Positions 11,015 through 22,153 of a stretch of DNA of 64,000 nt are shown piece by piece. How positions within the stretch are numbered: the first letter of the stretch is position 1; the number at the start of each line of letters is the position of its first letter. The position numbers and the translations under genes were made by a program. Under the pieces are notes generated by a model, which saw only the letters and a list, made by a program, of their open reading frames with translations, did not search any database and was not told the DNA's origin. Where the stretch lies: assembly GCF_032594935.1 (NCBI RefSeq), contig NZ_CP118734.1:23501-87500 (forward strand), given 5' to 3'. This DNA comes from Streptococcus sp. 29892 (GTDB lineage Bacteria > Bacillota > Bacilli > Lactobacillales > Streptococcaceae).

Positions 11015-12037
11015 ATGACAAATAAAAATGCATATGCCCAATCGGGTGTTGACGTCGAAGCTGGCTACGAAGTGGTTGAGCGGATTAAGAAACACGTTGC
11101 TCGGACAGAACGTTTGGGTGTTATGGGAGCTCTCGGTGGCTTTGGTGGTATGTTTGACCTGACCAAGCTGGATGTCAAAGAGCCAGTCTTGGTATCTGGG
11201 ACAGACGGTGTCGGCACCAAGCTCATGCTAGCTATCCAGTACGACAAACATGATACCATTGGTCAGGATTGTGTGGCCATGTGTGTCAACGACATCATCG
11301 CTGCAGGAGCGGAGCCACTTTACTTCCTCGACTACATAGCGACTGGAAAAAATGAGCCAGCCAAGCTGGAGCAGGTGGTTGCAGGTGTTGCGGAAGGCTG
11401 TGTCCAAGCTGGTTGCGGTCTGATTGGTGGTGAAACGGCTGAAATGCCTGGAATGTACGGCGAGGATGACTATGACCTGGCTGGCTTTGCAGTCGGTATT
11501 GCGGAGAAGTCTCAGATTATTGACGGCAGTAAGGTCCAGGAGGGCGATATTCTCCTCGGCTTGGCCTCAAGCGGCATCCACTCCAACGGCTATTCCCTAG
11601 TCCGTCGTGTTTTTGCGGATGTTTCTGGCGACGCTCTGTTGCCAGAGCTCAATGGCAGAGCTCTTAAGGAAGTCCTTCTAGAGCCTACCCGTATCTATGT
11701 CCAGCAGGTGTTGCCTTTGGTAAAAGCAGGGCTGGTCAACGGCATTGCCCATATCACAGGCGGTGGCTTTATCGAAAATATTCCCCGTATGTTTGCTGAT
11801 AATCTTGCAGCTGAGATTGAAGAAGATAAGATTCCAGTCCTTCCAATCTTCACAGCCCTTGAAAAATATGGCAACATCAAACATGAAGAAATGTTTGAAA
11901 TCTTCAATATGGGTATCGGTCTGGTACTAGCTGTCAGTCCAGAGCAGGTGGAGAAAGTCCGTGAATTGGTAGGCGAAGAAGTCTATGAAATCGGCCGCAT
12001 TATCACTAAGGAAGACAAGAGCGTGGTCATCAAATGA
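11015..12037 (+). CDS. purM: AIR synthetase
   Basis: Phosphoribosylformylglycinamidine cyclo-ligase, 340 residues, closes the imidazole ring of AIR. Signature blocks are [33 protein letters not shown] and [21 protein letters not shown] ribosome binding site; overlaps purN by 4 nt (ATGA). Confidence 0.97.
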   Translation: MTNKNAYAQSGVDVEAGYEVVERIKKHVARTERLGVMGALGGFGGMFDLTKLDVKEPVLVSGTDGVGTKLMLAIQYDKHDTIGQDCVAMCVNDIIAAGAEPLYFLDYIATGKNEPAKLEQVVAGVAEGCVQAGCGLIGGETAEMPGMYGEDDYDLAGFAVGIAEKSQIIDGSKVQEGDILLGLASSGIHSNGYSLVRRVFADVSGDALLPELNGRALKEVLLEPTRIYVQQVLPLVKAGLVNGIAHITGGGFIENIPRMFADNLAAEIEEDKIPVLPIFTALEKYGNIKHEEMFEIFNMGIGLVLAVSPEQVEKVRELVGEEVYEIGRIITKEDKSVVIK

Positions 12038-12585
12038 AACGAATAGCTGTTTTTGCCAGTGGGTCTGGTTCTAATTTTCAAGTCATCGCAGAGCAGTTTG
12101 AAGTAGCCTTCCTCTTTTCAGACCACAGAAATGCCTATGTCCTGGAACGGGCTGAAAAACTTGGTGTGCCAGTCTTTACTTTTGAATTAAAAGAGTTCGC
12201 CGATAAGCAGGCTTACGAAGAAACCCTCATCCAACTCTTAGACCAGCACCAGATTGACTTGGTGGTCTTGGCAGGCTATATGAAGATTGTTGGTCCGACC
12301 TTGCTGGCTCAGTACGAAGGTCGTATCATCAATATTCACCCGGCTTATCTGCCTGAATTTCCAGGGGCTCACGGGATTGAAGACGCTTGGAATGCAGGTG
12401 TGGCAGAAAGTGGTGTGACAGTTCACTGGGTTGACAGCGGCATTGACACAGGACAAATTATCAAACAAGTCCGAGTACCCCGATTGGCCGATGACACATT
12501 GGAAGCCTTTGAAGCAAGAATACATGAAGCGGAGTACCAACTCTATCCAGCAGTTTTGGAGGAGTTAGGGGCAGTGAAAAAATAA
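12034..12585 (+). CDS. purN: GAR transformylase
   Basis: Phosphoribosylglycinamide formyltransferase, 183 residues, uses 10-formyl-tetrahydrofolate. [10 protein letters not shown] binds the substrate phosphate, INIHPAYLP holds the catalytic Asn and His, and the catalytic Asp is in GIDTGQII. Translationally coupled to purM. Confidence 0.96.
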   Translation: MKRIAVFASGSGSNFQVIAEQFEVAFLFSDHRNAYVLERAEKLGVPVFTFELKEFADKQAYEETLIQLLDQHQIDLVVLAGYMKIVGPTLLAQYEGRIINIHPAYLPEFPGAHGIEDAWNAGVAESGVTVHWVDSGIDTGQIIKQVRVPRLADDTLEAFEARIHEAEYQLYPAVLEELGAVKK

Positions 12586-12594
12586 GGAGAAATC

Positions 12595-15036
<2,442 letters not shown>

Positions 15037-15038
<2 letters not shown>

Positions 15039-15044
15039 CGAATA
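15037..15044 (+). promoter_or_regulatory. Candidate CIN box (SigX/ComX) inside dpnA 5' end
   Basis: AACGAATA, one mismatch to the late-competence promoter element TACGAATA, 19 bp before the internal start at 15064. In S. pneumoniae dpnA is a late competence gene transcribed from such a box. Confidence 0.55.
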
Positions 15045-15063
15045 TAAGTATGGAGGGGTCTTA

Positions 15064-15843
15064 ATGAACAAACCATACTATCATAAAAATAAAGCTATTT
15101 TGGTACACGCAGATACATTTGAATTTTTGAATAAAATGAAACCAGAGAGCATGGATATGATTTTTGCAGATCCTCCATATTTTTTAAGTAATGGGGGAAT
15201 TTCTAACTCTGGAGGTCAAGTTGTTTCCGTAGATAAGGGGGATTGGGATAAGGTTAATTCTTTAGAAGAAAAACATGAATTTAATAGGAAATGGATTCGC
15301 TTAGCCAAAAATGTGTTGAAACCAAATGGGACCATTTGGATTTCAGGGAGCTTTCACAATATTTATTCAGTGGGGATGGCCTTAGAACAAGAAGGTTTTA
15401 AAATACTAAATAATATTACTTGGCAGAAGACAAATCCTGCACCAAATCTTTCCTGTCGTTACTTTACTCATTCAACGGAAACTATTTTATGGGCTCGAAA
15501 AGATGATAAAAAAGCTCGTCATTATTATAATTACGAACTTATGAAAGAACTCAATGATGGCAAACAAATGAAAGATGTTTGGGTTGGAGGACTAACAAAA
15601 AAATCTGAAAAATGGGCAGGCAAGCATCCGACTCAAAAACCAGAATATCTTTTAGAACGTATTATTTTAGCTTCAACTCAAGAAGGAGATTACATACTTG
15701 ATCCATTTGTAGGAAGCGGGACGACAGGAGTGGTTGCTAAACGTTTAGGAAGAAAATTTATTGGGATTGATGCTGAACGGGATTATTTAAAAATCGCGAG
15801 AACTAGATTGGATAAGGAAGATGGCAAGAAGAACTTTTCATAG
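15064..15843 (+). CDS. dpnA: DpnA-like DNA adenine methylase, single-strand capable
   Basis: 259 residues from ATG 15064, chosen because GGAGGGG lies just upstream; a longer form from ATG 15028 (271 residues) is also possible and two forms are known for pneumococcal DpnA. Beta-type order: catalytic D36-PPY precedes the AdoMet motif DPFVGSGTTG near the C-terminus. DpnA methylates GATC also in single strands, protecting incoming plasmid DNA during natural transformation. Overlaps the following endonuclease gene by 23 nt. Confidence 0.92.
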   Translation: MNKPYYHKNKAILVHADTFEFLNKMKPESMDMIFADPPYFLSNGGISNSGGQVVSVDKGDWDKVNSLEEKHEFNRKWIRLAKNVLKPNGTIWISGSFHNIYSVGMALEQEGFKILNNITWQKTNPAPNLSCRYFTHSTETILWARKDDKKARHYYNYELMKELNDGKQMKDVWVGGLTKKSEKWAGKHPTQKPEYLLERIILASTQEGDYILDPFVGSGTTGVVAKRLGRKFIGIDAERDYLKIARTRLDKEDGKKNFS

Positions 15844-16747
15844 TTGGTTTGAAACTTTTACAGATACGGTTGCTGATTGGAAATACTATGTTGACTTTAC
15901 AAAGGTTTTTAATAATATGAACGACCTGTATTTGAGAACTAATTTGAATATCTTGAATACGTTGGTAGGGAGTAAACAAATTCGAGAAGATTTTATCGCA
16001 ATATGTGAAAAGTATCCAGATGTGTTAACTATCATACCAATTCTTTTGGCTATACGTTTGGAATCTAAAGGCCGAGGAAAAAATCGTAAACCAATTGCTT
16101 TACCTATTCGCGAGTATGGGGACGATGCTATAATAAGCTACGATTTTGATTTTTATTCTCCTAACTATACCATAGAGAATTATGCAGATTTGCTAGAGAA
16201 TACAGGTGTTTTTGAACTACTGCAATCACATCTAGTTAAAAACTTACAGGACTATGTTTACGGTGTAGAAGTCGGGTTAGATTCAAATGGTCGTAAAAAT
16301 AGAATGGGTAAGATAATGGAAGCTTTGGTTGAAAGAGAACTTTGGAATGCAGGACTAAAAGAAAAAACGGACTACTATAAACAAATAAGTACTAAGCAAA
16401 TTGAATCACTATTTCATATTGATTTAAGTGCCATAACGAATAATGGTAAAAATCATAAGAAATTCGATTTTGCAATTCACGCAAATGGTCAATTGTATTT
16501 AACGGAAGTAAATTTCTATTCTAAATCAGGGTCAAAACCAAATGAAACCACACGTTCATATGAAAATTTAGCAGAAAAACTTACTGAAATTTCGAATGTT
16601 CATTTTGTTTGGATAACAGATGGTGAAGGTTGGCAAAGGTCTAAATCTAATTTAGAGGAGGCATTTGAAAGAATACCAAGATTGTACAATCTCCATGATA
16701 TTCGGAATAAAAATATTAAAGAGTTATTAGAAATGGAGATGGACTAA
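15821..16747 (+). CDS. DpnII-family restriction endonuclease, first copy
   Basis: 308 residues resembling DpnII/MboI-type enzymes that cut unmethylated GATC. The family block around DYVYGVEVGLDSNGRKNRMG is present. A PD-(D/E)XK-like core is visible as D216 (FDFAIHANGQ) and E229-V-N231. The C-terminal WITDGEGW block is shared with the next gene. Overlaps dpnA at its 5' end and the second endonuclease at its 3' end by one base. Described S. suis systems between purH and purD (SsuDAT1I) have the same two-methylase two-nuclease content. Confidence 0.9.
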   Translation: MARRTFHSWFETFTDTVADWKYYVDFTKVFNNMNDLYLRTNLNILNTLVGSKQIREDFIAICEKYPDVLTIIPILLAIRLESKGRGKNRKPIALPIREYGDDAIISYDFDFYSPNYTIENYADLLENTGVFELLQSHLVKNLQDYVYGVEVGLDSNGRKNRMGKIMEALVERELWNAGLKEKTDYYKQISTKQIESLFHIDLSAITNNGKNHKKFDFAIHANGQLYLTEVNFYSKSGSKPNETTRSYENLAEKLTEISNVHFVWITDGEGWQRSKSNLEEAFERIPRLYNLHDIRNKNIKELLEMEMD

Positions 16748-17652
16748 TGAATTTGCAAGCTTATATAAATTTATCTTCTGAAGAACGCTTAAAAATATTT
16801 TTAAGTACTTTATCAGTTACTAATCGAACGCCAGATTACTATGTCAATTGGTCTAAGGTTGCACGAGAAACAAAAAAATATGAGTTAGAATTAAATACTT
16901 TGAATTATTTAATTGGTAAAGATGATATATACAACGAAGCGTTGCAACTTTTTAATAAACAACCAAATTTATTAAAAGCTATACCAAGTTTGATTGCAAG
17001 TCGTGATAAAACACTGGATATTTTATCAATTGATGCCGATGATAATATGAGTTTTGATAACTTAGATTTTGCAAAAATTGATGAGGATAGAATTGTAGAT
17101 TATACTAACTTTGTAGAAGCAACAGGATTATTAGATTTTTTGCAAAAGAAAGCCAATCGCTCTCTAGTGGACTACGTTTATGGAGTAGAGGCGGGACTTG
17201 ACAGTAATGCTCGTAAGAATAGAAGCGGAACTACCATGGAGGGGATTTTAGAGCGAACAGTAGCACATGTCTGTAAAGAATATGGATTGGAGTTTAAGGC
17301 ACAAGCAACAGCTCCATTTATAAAGGATAATTGGGGGATTGAGGTCCCTGTTGATAAGTCGGAACGCCGATTTGATGTTGCTGTATTTTCAAAAGATAAA
17401 CATAAAGTATGGTTAATTGAAACGAATTATTATGGTGGAGGCGGTAGTAAGTTAAAGGCTGTAGCTGGAGAATTTACAGAATTAAGCCAATTTGTAACAA
17501 AATCGGTAGATGATGTGAATTTTGTTTGGGTAACGGATGGTCAGGGATGGAAGACTGCCCATCTTCCTTTAGCAGAAGCATTTGGTCATATAACCCATGT
17601 CTTCAATCTCGACATGCTAAAACAAGGTTACTTATATGATTTGTTTAGATAA
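16747..17652 (+). CDS. DpnII-family restriction endonuclease, second copy
   Basis: 301 residues, clearly paralogous to the preceding gene but diverged: DYVYGVEAGLDSNARKNRSG, D210 in FDVAVFSKDK, E225-T-N227 and WVTDGQGW correspond block by block. Both copies are full length with core residues kept, so neither looks dead. Why two isoschizomers are kept is not evident. Start codon overlaps the previous stop (TAATG). Confidence 0.9.
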   Translation: MNLQAYINLSSEERLKIFLSTLSVTNRTPDYYVNWSKVARETKKYELELNTLNYLIGKDDIYNEALQLFNKQPNLLKAIPSLIASRDKTLDILSIDADDNMSFDNLDFAKIDEDRIVDYTNFVEATGLLDFLQKKANRSLVDYVYGVEAGLDSNARKNRSGTTMEGILERTVAHVCKEYGLEFKAQATAPFIKDNWGIEVPVDKSERRFDVAVFSKDKHKVWLIETNYYGGGGSKLKAVAGEFTELSQFVTKSVDDVNFVWVTDGQGWKTAHLPLAEAFGHITHVFNLDMLKQGYLYDLFR

Positions 17653-17660
17653 TCAAATTT

Positions 17661-17682
17661 GCTCACCTTGTGTGAGCTTTTT
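17661..17682 (+). terminator. Terminator of the restriction cassette
   Basis: Stem GCTCAC/GTGAGC with loop CTTGT and five T. Confidence 0.85.
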
Positions 17683-17684
17683 CC

Positions 17685-17739
17685 ATTCCCGAACGTTTCC
17701 TTGTTCTTTCTATCAAAAACCGTCTATTTTTGCTATACT
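17685..17739 (+). promoter_or_regulatory. PurBox and extended -10 promoter of purD
   Basis: ATTCCCGAACGTT (17685-17697) matches the PurR-activator box in 11 of 13 positions. TGCTATACT (17731-17739) is an extended -10. The expected start is near 17746, putting the box about 55 nt upstream. This restarts PurR-controlled transcription of purD–purK after the restriction cassette. Confidence 0.65.
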
Positions 17740-17772
17740 GTTTATAGAAAATCCGTTTTTGAGGTGTGAAAA

Positions 17773-19038
17773 ATGAAACTTTTGGTCGTTGGGTCTGGTG
17801 GTCGTGAACATGCTATTGCAAAGAAATTGTTAGAGTCTGATCAGGTAGAGCAGGTCTTTGTTGCTCCTGGTAATGACGGAATGACCTTGGACGGTATCGA
17901 GTTGGTCAACATCGGAATTTCCGAACATTCCGCTCTCATCAACTTTGCCAAGGAAAATGATATTGCTTGGACTTTTGTTGGTCCAGATGATGCTTTGGCA
18001 GCAGGTATCGTTGATGATTTTGAACAGGCTGGGCTAAAAGCTTTTGGCCCGAGTCGTCTCGCCGCGGAGCTGGAGTGGTCAAAAGACTTTGCCAAACAAA
18101 TCATGGTCAAATACGGCATTCCAACAGCAGCCTTTGGCACATTTTCCAACTTCGAAGAAGCCAAAGCCTACATCGAAGAGCAGGGGGCTCCAATCGTGGT
18201 CAAGGCGGACGGCTTGGCACTGGGCAAGGGCGTAGTCGTGGCAGAAACCGTCGAGCAGGCGATCGATGCGGCACGGGAGATGCTCTTGGACAACAAGTTC
18301 GGCGACTCGGGTGCCCGCGTGGTCATCGAGGAGTTCTTGGCGGGCGAGGAGTTTTCCCTCTTTGCTCTAGTCAACGGCGACCAGTTCTATATCCTGCCGA
18401 CAGCCCAGGACCACAAGCGTGCCTTTGACGGCGACCAAGGTCCCAACACAGGCGGTATGGGGGCTTACGCTCCTGTTCCCCACCTGCCTCAAAGCGTGGT
18501 AGATACAGCGGTTGACACCATTGTCAAGCCTATTCTGGACGGCATGATTGCGGAGGGGCGGTCTTATATGGGCGTGCTCTATGCTGGTTTGATTCTGACC
18601 GACCAAGGTCCCAAGGTTATCGAGTTCAACGCTCGATTTGGTGACCCAGAAACCCAGATTATCCTGCCTCGCCTGACCTCTGACTTTGCTCAGAATATCG
18701 ACGATATCCTCCACATACGCCCGACCCAGCTGACTTGGCTGGATAGTGGCGTAACCCTCGGTGTGGTCGTGGCTTCAAACGGCTACCCACTGGACTACGA
18801 AAAAGGCGTAGAGTTGCCAGCGAAGACTGAAGGAGACATCACAACCTACTATGCTGGGGCTCGTTTTGCGGAAAATAGCAGAGCACTGCTCTCAAACGGC
18901 GGTCGGGTCTATATGTTGGTCACCACAGCAGACACCGTCCAAGAAGCCCAGGAAAAAATTTACTCGGAGCTGAAAAATCAAGATACGTCAGGCTTCTTTT
19001 ATCGGACGGATATTGGAGGAAAAGCAATTGGAAAATAA
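17773..19038 (+). CDS. purD: GAR synthetase
   Basis: Phosphoribosylamine-glycine ligase, 421 residues, ATP-grasp fold. Begins KLLVVGSGGREHAIAKKL; VVKADGLALGKGVVVA is the ATP-binding loop and FNARFGDPETQ the metal-binding block. Second step of purine synthesis. The central part is noticeably more GC-rich than the flanking restriction genes. GAGGTG ribosome binding site. Confidence 0.97.
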   Translation: MKLLVVGSGGREHAIAKKLLESDQVEQVFVAPGNDGMTLDGIELVNIGISEHSALINFAKENDIAWTFVGPDDALAAGIVDDFEQAGLKAFGPSRLAAELEWSKDFAKQIMVKYGIPTAAFGTFSNFEEAKAYIEEQGAPIVVKADGLALGKGVVVAETVEQAIDAAREMLLDNKFGDSGARVVIEEFLAGEEFSLFALVNGDQFYILPTAQDHKRAFDGDQGPNTGGMGAYAPVPHLPQSVVDTAVDTIVKPILDGMIAEGRSYMGVLYAGLILTDQGPKVIEFNARFGDPETQIILPRLTSDFAQNIDDILHIRPTQLTWLDSGVTLGVVVASNGYPLDYEKGVELPAKTEGDITTYYAGARFAENSRALLSNGGRVYMLVTTADTVQEAQEKIYSELKNQDTSGFFYRTDIGGKAIGK

Positions 19039-19474
19039 GCAAACCTGTGTCTTAGTCAGTGCCTGCTTGCTTGGAGAAAATTGCAAGTACAACGGCGGAA
19101 ATAATTACAATCAAGCAGTTGTTGATGCTGTATCGGATAAGCAAGTTCTATCGGTTTGTCCAGAGGTTGCAGGCGGCCTTCCCACTCCAAGAGAGCCAGT
19201 CGAAATTGTGGACGGAAGTGTACGAGATGTGAGCGGAACATCTTATGACAAAGCATTTCAACAAGGCATTGCTAGAACGCTTGAAAGACTAGAAGGACAA
19301 GAGATAGAAATGGCCATTCTACAATCTAGAAGTCCGTCCTGTGGTGTCAAGCAGGTTTACGACGGTACCTTTTCAGGACAAAAAGTTGCAGGTAGCGGTT
19401 TATTTGCCCAAGCCTTGAAAGAAAGAGGCTATCAGGTAGTAGATGCAGAAGATATAAACGAGGTAACATCATGA
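19028..19474 (+). CDS. DUF523 family protein (TudS-like, possible [4Fe-4S] enzyme)
   Basis: 148 residues from a TTG start at 19028, preferred because GGAGGA at 19015-19020 is well placed; the purD stop overlaps its first codons. Conserved cysteines are in [23 protein letters not shown] and [11 protein letters not shown]523 includes bacterial thiouracil desulfurase TudS, where three cysteines hold a [4Fe-4S] cluster, so a desulfurase or tRNA/nucleobase sulfur role is possible. Location between purD and purE hints at nucleobase metabolism, but that is inference. Confidence 0.8.
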   Translation: MENKQTCVLVSACLLGENCKYNGGNNYNQAVVDAVSDKQVLSVCPEVAGGLPTPREPVEIVDGSVRDVSGTSYDKAFQQGIARTLERLEGQEIEMAILQSRSPSCGVKQVYDGTFSGQKVAGSGLFAQALKERGYQVVDAEDINEVTS

Positions 19475-19959
19475 AACCAATCATTTCCATCATCATGGGC
19501 TCTAGTTCCGACTGGAAAACCATGAAAAAAGCAGCCGATGTGCTGGACAAATTTGGCGTAGCCTATGAAAAGAAAGTGGTCTCTGCCCACCGCACACCAG
19601 ACCTCATGTTCCGTCACGCCGAGGAAGCGCGTGGCCGTGGCATCAAGGTCATCATCGCAGGAGCGGGCGGTGCGGCTCATTTGCCAGGTATGGTAGCAGC
19701 TAAGACCACCCTGCCTGTCATCGGTGTCCCTGTCCAATCTCGTGCCCTCAGCGGTGTGGATTCCCTCTATTCTATCGTGCAAATGCCGGGTGGTGTGCCT
19801 GTTGCGACTATGGCGATTGGTGAAGCAGGTGCAACCAACGCAGCCCTGACAGCTCTCCGCATTCTCTCCATTGAAGACCAAACCATTGCAGCTCAGCTGG
19901 CAGAATTTGCCAAGGAACAGGAAAAAATTGCGGAGGCGATGACAGATGACCTCATCTAA
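19471..19959 (+). CDS. purE: N5-CAIR mutase
   Basis: 162 residues, class I PurE. Opening [17 protein letters not shown] and SAHRTPDLM are the active-site blocks; [12 protein letters not shown] is also conserved. Moves the carboxylate of N5-CAIR to C4. Overlaps the DUF523 gene by 4 nt and purK by 14 nt. Confidence 0.97.
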   Translation: MKPIISIIMGSSSDWKTMKKAADVLDKFGVAYEKKVVSAHRTPDLMFRHAEEARGRGIKVIIAGAGGAAHLPGMVAAKTTLPVIGVPVQSRALSGVDSLYSIVQMPGGVPVATMAIGEAGATNAALTALRILSIEDQTIAAQLAEFAKEQEKIAEAMTDDLI

Positions 19960-21010
19960 GACAATCGGAATCATCGGCGGCGGTCAGCTGGGTCAGATGA
20001 TGGCTATTTCGGCTATTTACATGGGGAACAAGGTAATCACGCTGGATCCTGCGGCGGACTGCCCAGCCTCCAAGGTGAGCGAGGTTATCGTCGCTCCCTA
20101 TCACGATGTGGCGGCCCTCAAACAGCTGGCGGAGCGGTGCCATGTCCTGACCTACGAGTTTGAAAATGTCGATGCCGACGGACTGGACGCGGTCATCAAG
20201 GACGGTCAGCTCCCTCAGGGGACAGATCTCCTCCGCATTTCCCAGAACCGCATTTTTGAGAAGGATTTTTTGGCAAAAAAAGCTGGCGTGCAAGTCGCCC
20301 CCTATAAAGTCATCACTTCTAGCCTAGACCTAGAAGGACTGGACCTCAGCAAAAACTACGTCTTAAAGACAGCCACTGGGGGTTATGATGGACATGGTCA
20401 GAAGGTTATTCGAGAAGAGGCGGACTTGGTAGAGGCTAGTCAGTTAGCTAACTCTGCCGAGTGTGTTTTGGAAGAGTTTGTGAATTTTGACCTGGAAATC
20501 TCCGTCCTTGTGTCTGGCAATGGCTCCGACTACACCGCCTTTCCTGTGCAGGAAAATATCCACCGCAATAATATTCTTTACAAAACCATCGTGCCTGCAC
20601 GTATTTCAGATCAACTTGCTGAAAAAGCCAAAACCATGGCCCTGCAAATTGCAGACAGACTCCATTTGGCAGGCACCCTTTGCGTTGAAATGTTTGTGGC
20701 AGGTCAGGATATTCTGGTCAATGAAATCGCTCCTCGCCCGCACAACTCAGGACATTACTCTATCGAAGCCTGTGATTTTTCACAGTTTGACACCCATATC
20801 CGAGGCATTCTAGGGGAGCCTCTCCCCCCTATCCGCCTGCTCTCTCCAGCTGTCATGATTAACGTCCTCGGACAAGATATGGAAGCAGTCCAAATCTTTC
20901 TTCAAGAAAACCCTACCGCCCATCCCCACTTTTATGGTAAACTAGAAGCAAAGCACAATCGCAAAATGGGACACGTGACGGTGTTGGGGGAGGGTTGTGA
21001 TAGTGTGTAA
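19946..21010 (+). CDS. purK: N5-CAIR synthetase
   Basis: 354 residues, ATP-grasp. [13 protein letters not shown] is the N-terminal signature, GGYDGHGQ the nucleotide-binding loop, and [13 protein letters not shown] the metal/active-site block. Carboxylates AIR with bicarbonate and ATP; its product is the purE substrate. Coupled to purE. Confidence 0.97.
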   Translation: MTSSKTIGIIGGGQLGQMMAISAIYMGNKVITLDPAADCPASKVSEVIVAPYHDVAALKQLAERCHVLTYEFENVDADGLDAVIKDGQLPQGTDLLRISQNRIFEKDFLAKKAGVQVAPYKVITSSLDLEGLDLSKNYVLKTATGGYDGHGQKVIREEADLVEASQLANSAECVLEEFVNFDLEISVLVSGNGSDYTAFPVQENIHRNNILYKTIVPARISDQLAEKAKTMALQIADRLHLAGTLCVEMFVAGQDILVNEIAPRPHNSGHYSIEACDFSQFDTHIRGILGEPLPPIRLLSPAVMINVLGQDMEAVQIFLQENPTAHPHFYGKLEAKHNRKMGHVTVLGEGCDSV

Positions 21011-21058
21011 GATGGTGAAAATTCACTTAAAATTATTAAATATTATGGTGGTGTAAAT

Positions 21059-22153
21059 ATGAGTCGACGCATATCTGAACTTTTAACTAAGGATAAAATA
21101 AAAAATATTTTGAATTCACCGGTCACTGAAAAAGTTGATTTTCGAATTGTTACAGAGCAAGCAAGGTATCCGCTAAATAATGTAAAAGAAATTTTTCAAA
21201 GCTACGATTTAGATCCTTATTATCAAAGGAACATAGTTTGGCAAAACTCAAAAAAATCGAAGCTGATTGAGAGTTTTATAATTAATATTCCAATTCCCCC
21301 AATTTTTTTATTCGAATATGATTATGGTAAGTATGAAATTATGGACGGAAAACAAAGGATTTCAACAATTATTTCATTTTTAGACGATGAATTTGCATTG
21401 GAATCTTTAGAATTTTTTCCTGAGTATGAAGGGATGAACTTTTCAAATCTACCAGCAAAGATTCAAGATATGATAACAAGAAGATATATTTCTGCAACAA
21501 TATTATTAAGTGAATCAACAAAAAATGAATTTGAAAAAGAAAATATGAGGAGGTTGGTGTTTGAAAGATTAAATACTGGTGGGTTGGCATTAAATAAGCA
21601 AGAAGTCAGAAATGCATTGTATACTGGTAAATTTAATGACTTAATAAATCGTTTAGCTGAAAATAATATTTTTAAAGAACTTTGGTCGCCTGCTAAAAAA
21701 GATGAGTATAATAATAGGTTAGAATATTCAGAGAAAGTAGTGCGTTTCTTTGCATATTATAGCGCTATAAATGGGGATATTACTCCTATTTCAACATCAA
21801 AACTTTTAGATTTGTATATGGAAGCGTCAAAAGATTGGACAGAGAGTGATATTGCTGAATTGGAGGGATTTTTTATTGCAGTGATAACAACTGTAAAAAG
21901 ATTATTTGGTAAAAAAGCTTTTAGGTCAAGCCTAAGTAAAAGCAAAGCAGAGAATATGGTTTATGATAGTACAATGCTTTTTGTTGCAAATGAACTGGAT
22001 CGACTAGAAAGTTTAACTGATTTAATGTTTGAAGAAAGTAAATTTTCTATCATTAAAGAAAATAAAAGTGACTTTAATGGAAAGTATACTGCAATTTCAA
22101 ATGTAAAATCTAGAGTAGATATTTTTAAAAGGAAACTATTGGAAAATGAATAG
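21059..22153 (+). CDS. DUF262 (GmrSD-type N-domain) protein, probable defence component
   Basis: 364 residues. The DUF262/ParB-Srx-like fold is marked by Y54-Y-Q-R-N-I-V-W61, a LIESFIINIPIPPIFL segment and M95-D-G-K-Q-R100 (the DGQQR motif of the family, with K for the first Q). In GmrSD and related defence proteins this domain binds and hydrolyses NTP to drive or sense nuclease action. No DUF1524 HNH domain follows; the nuclease is instead the separate next gene. Strongly AT-rich with rare-looking codon use against the neighbouring pur genes. Poor ribosome binding site (GGTGGTG) and no clear promoter seen. Confidence 0.8.
   Translation: MSRRISELLTKDKIKNILNSPVTEKVDFRIVTEQARYPLNNVKEIFQSYDLDPYYQRNIVWQNSKKSKLIESFIINIPIPPIFLFEYDYGKYEIMDGKQRISTIISFLDDEFALESLEFFPEYEGMNFSNLPAKIQDMITRRYISATILLSESTKNEFEKENMRRLVFERLNTGGLALNKQEVRNALYTGKFNDLINRLAENNIFKELWSPAKKDEYNNRLEYSEKVVRFFAYYSAINGDITPISTSKLLDLYMEASKDWTESDIAELEGFFIAVITTVKRLFGKKAFRSSLSKSKAENMVYDSTMLFVANELDRLESLTDLMFEESKFSIIKENKSDFNGKYTAISNVKSRVDIFKRKLLENE

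Noticed and set aside
21311..21318. TTCGAATA inside the DUF262 gene, CIN-box-like
   Set aside because: Within coding sequence, far from any start codon; probably chance in AT-rich DNA.
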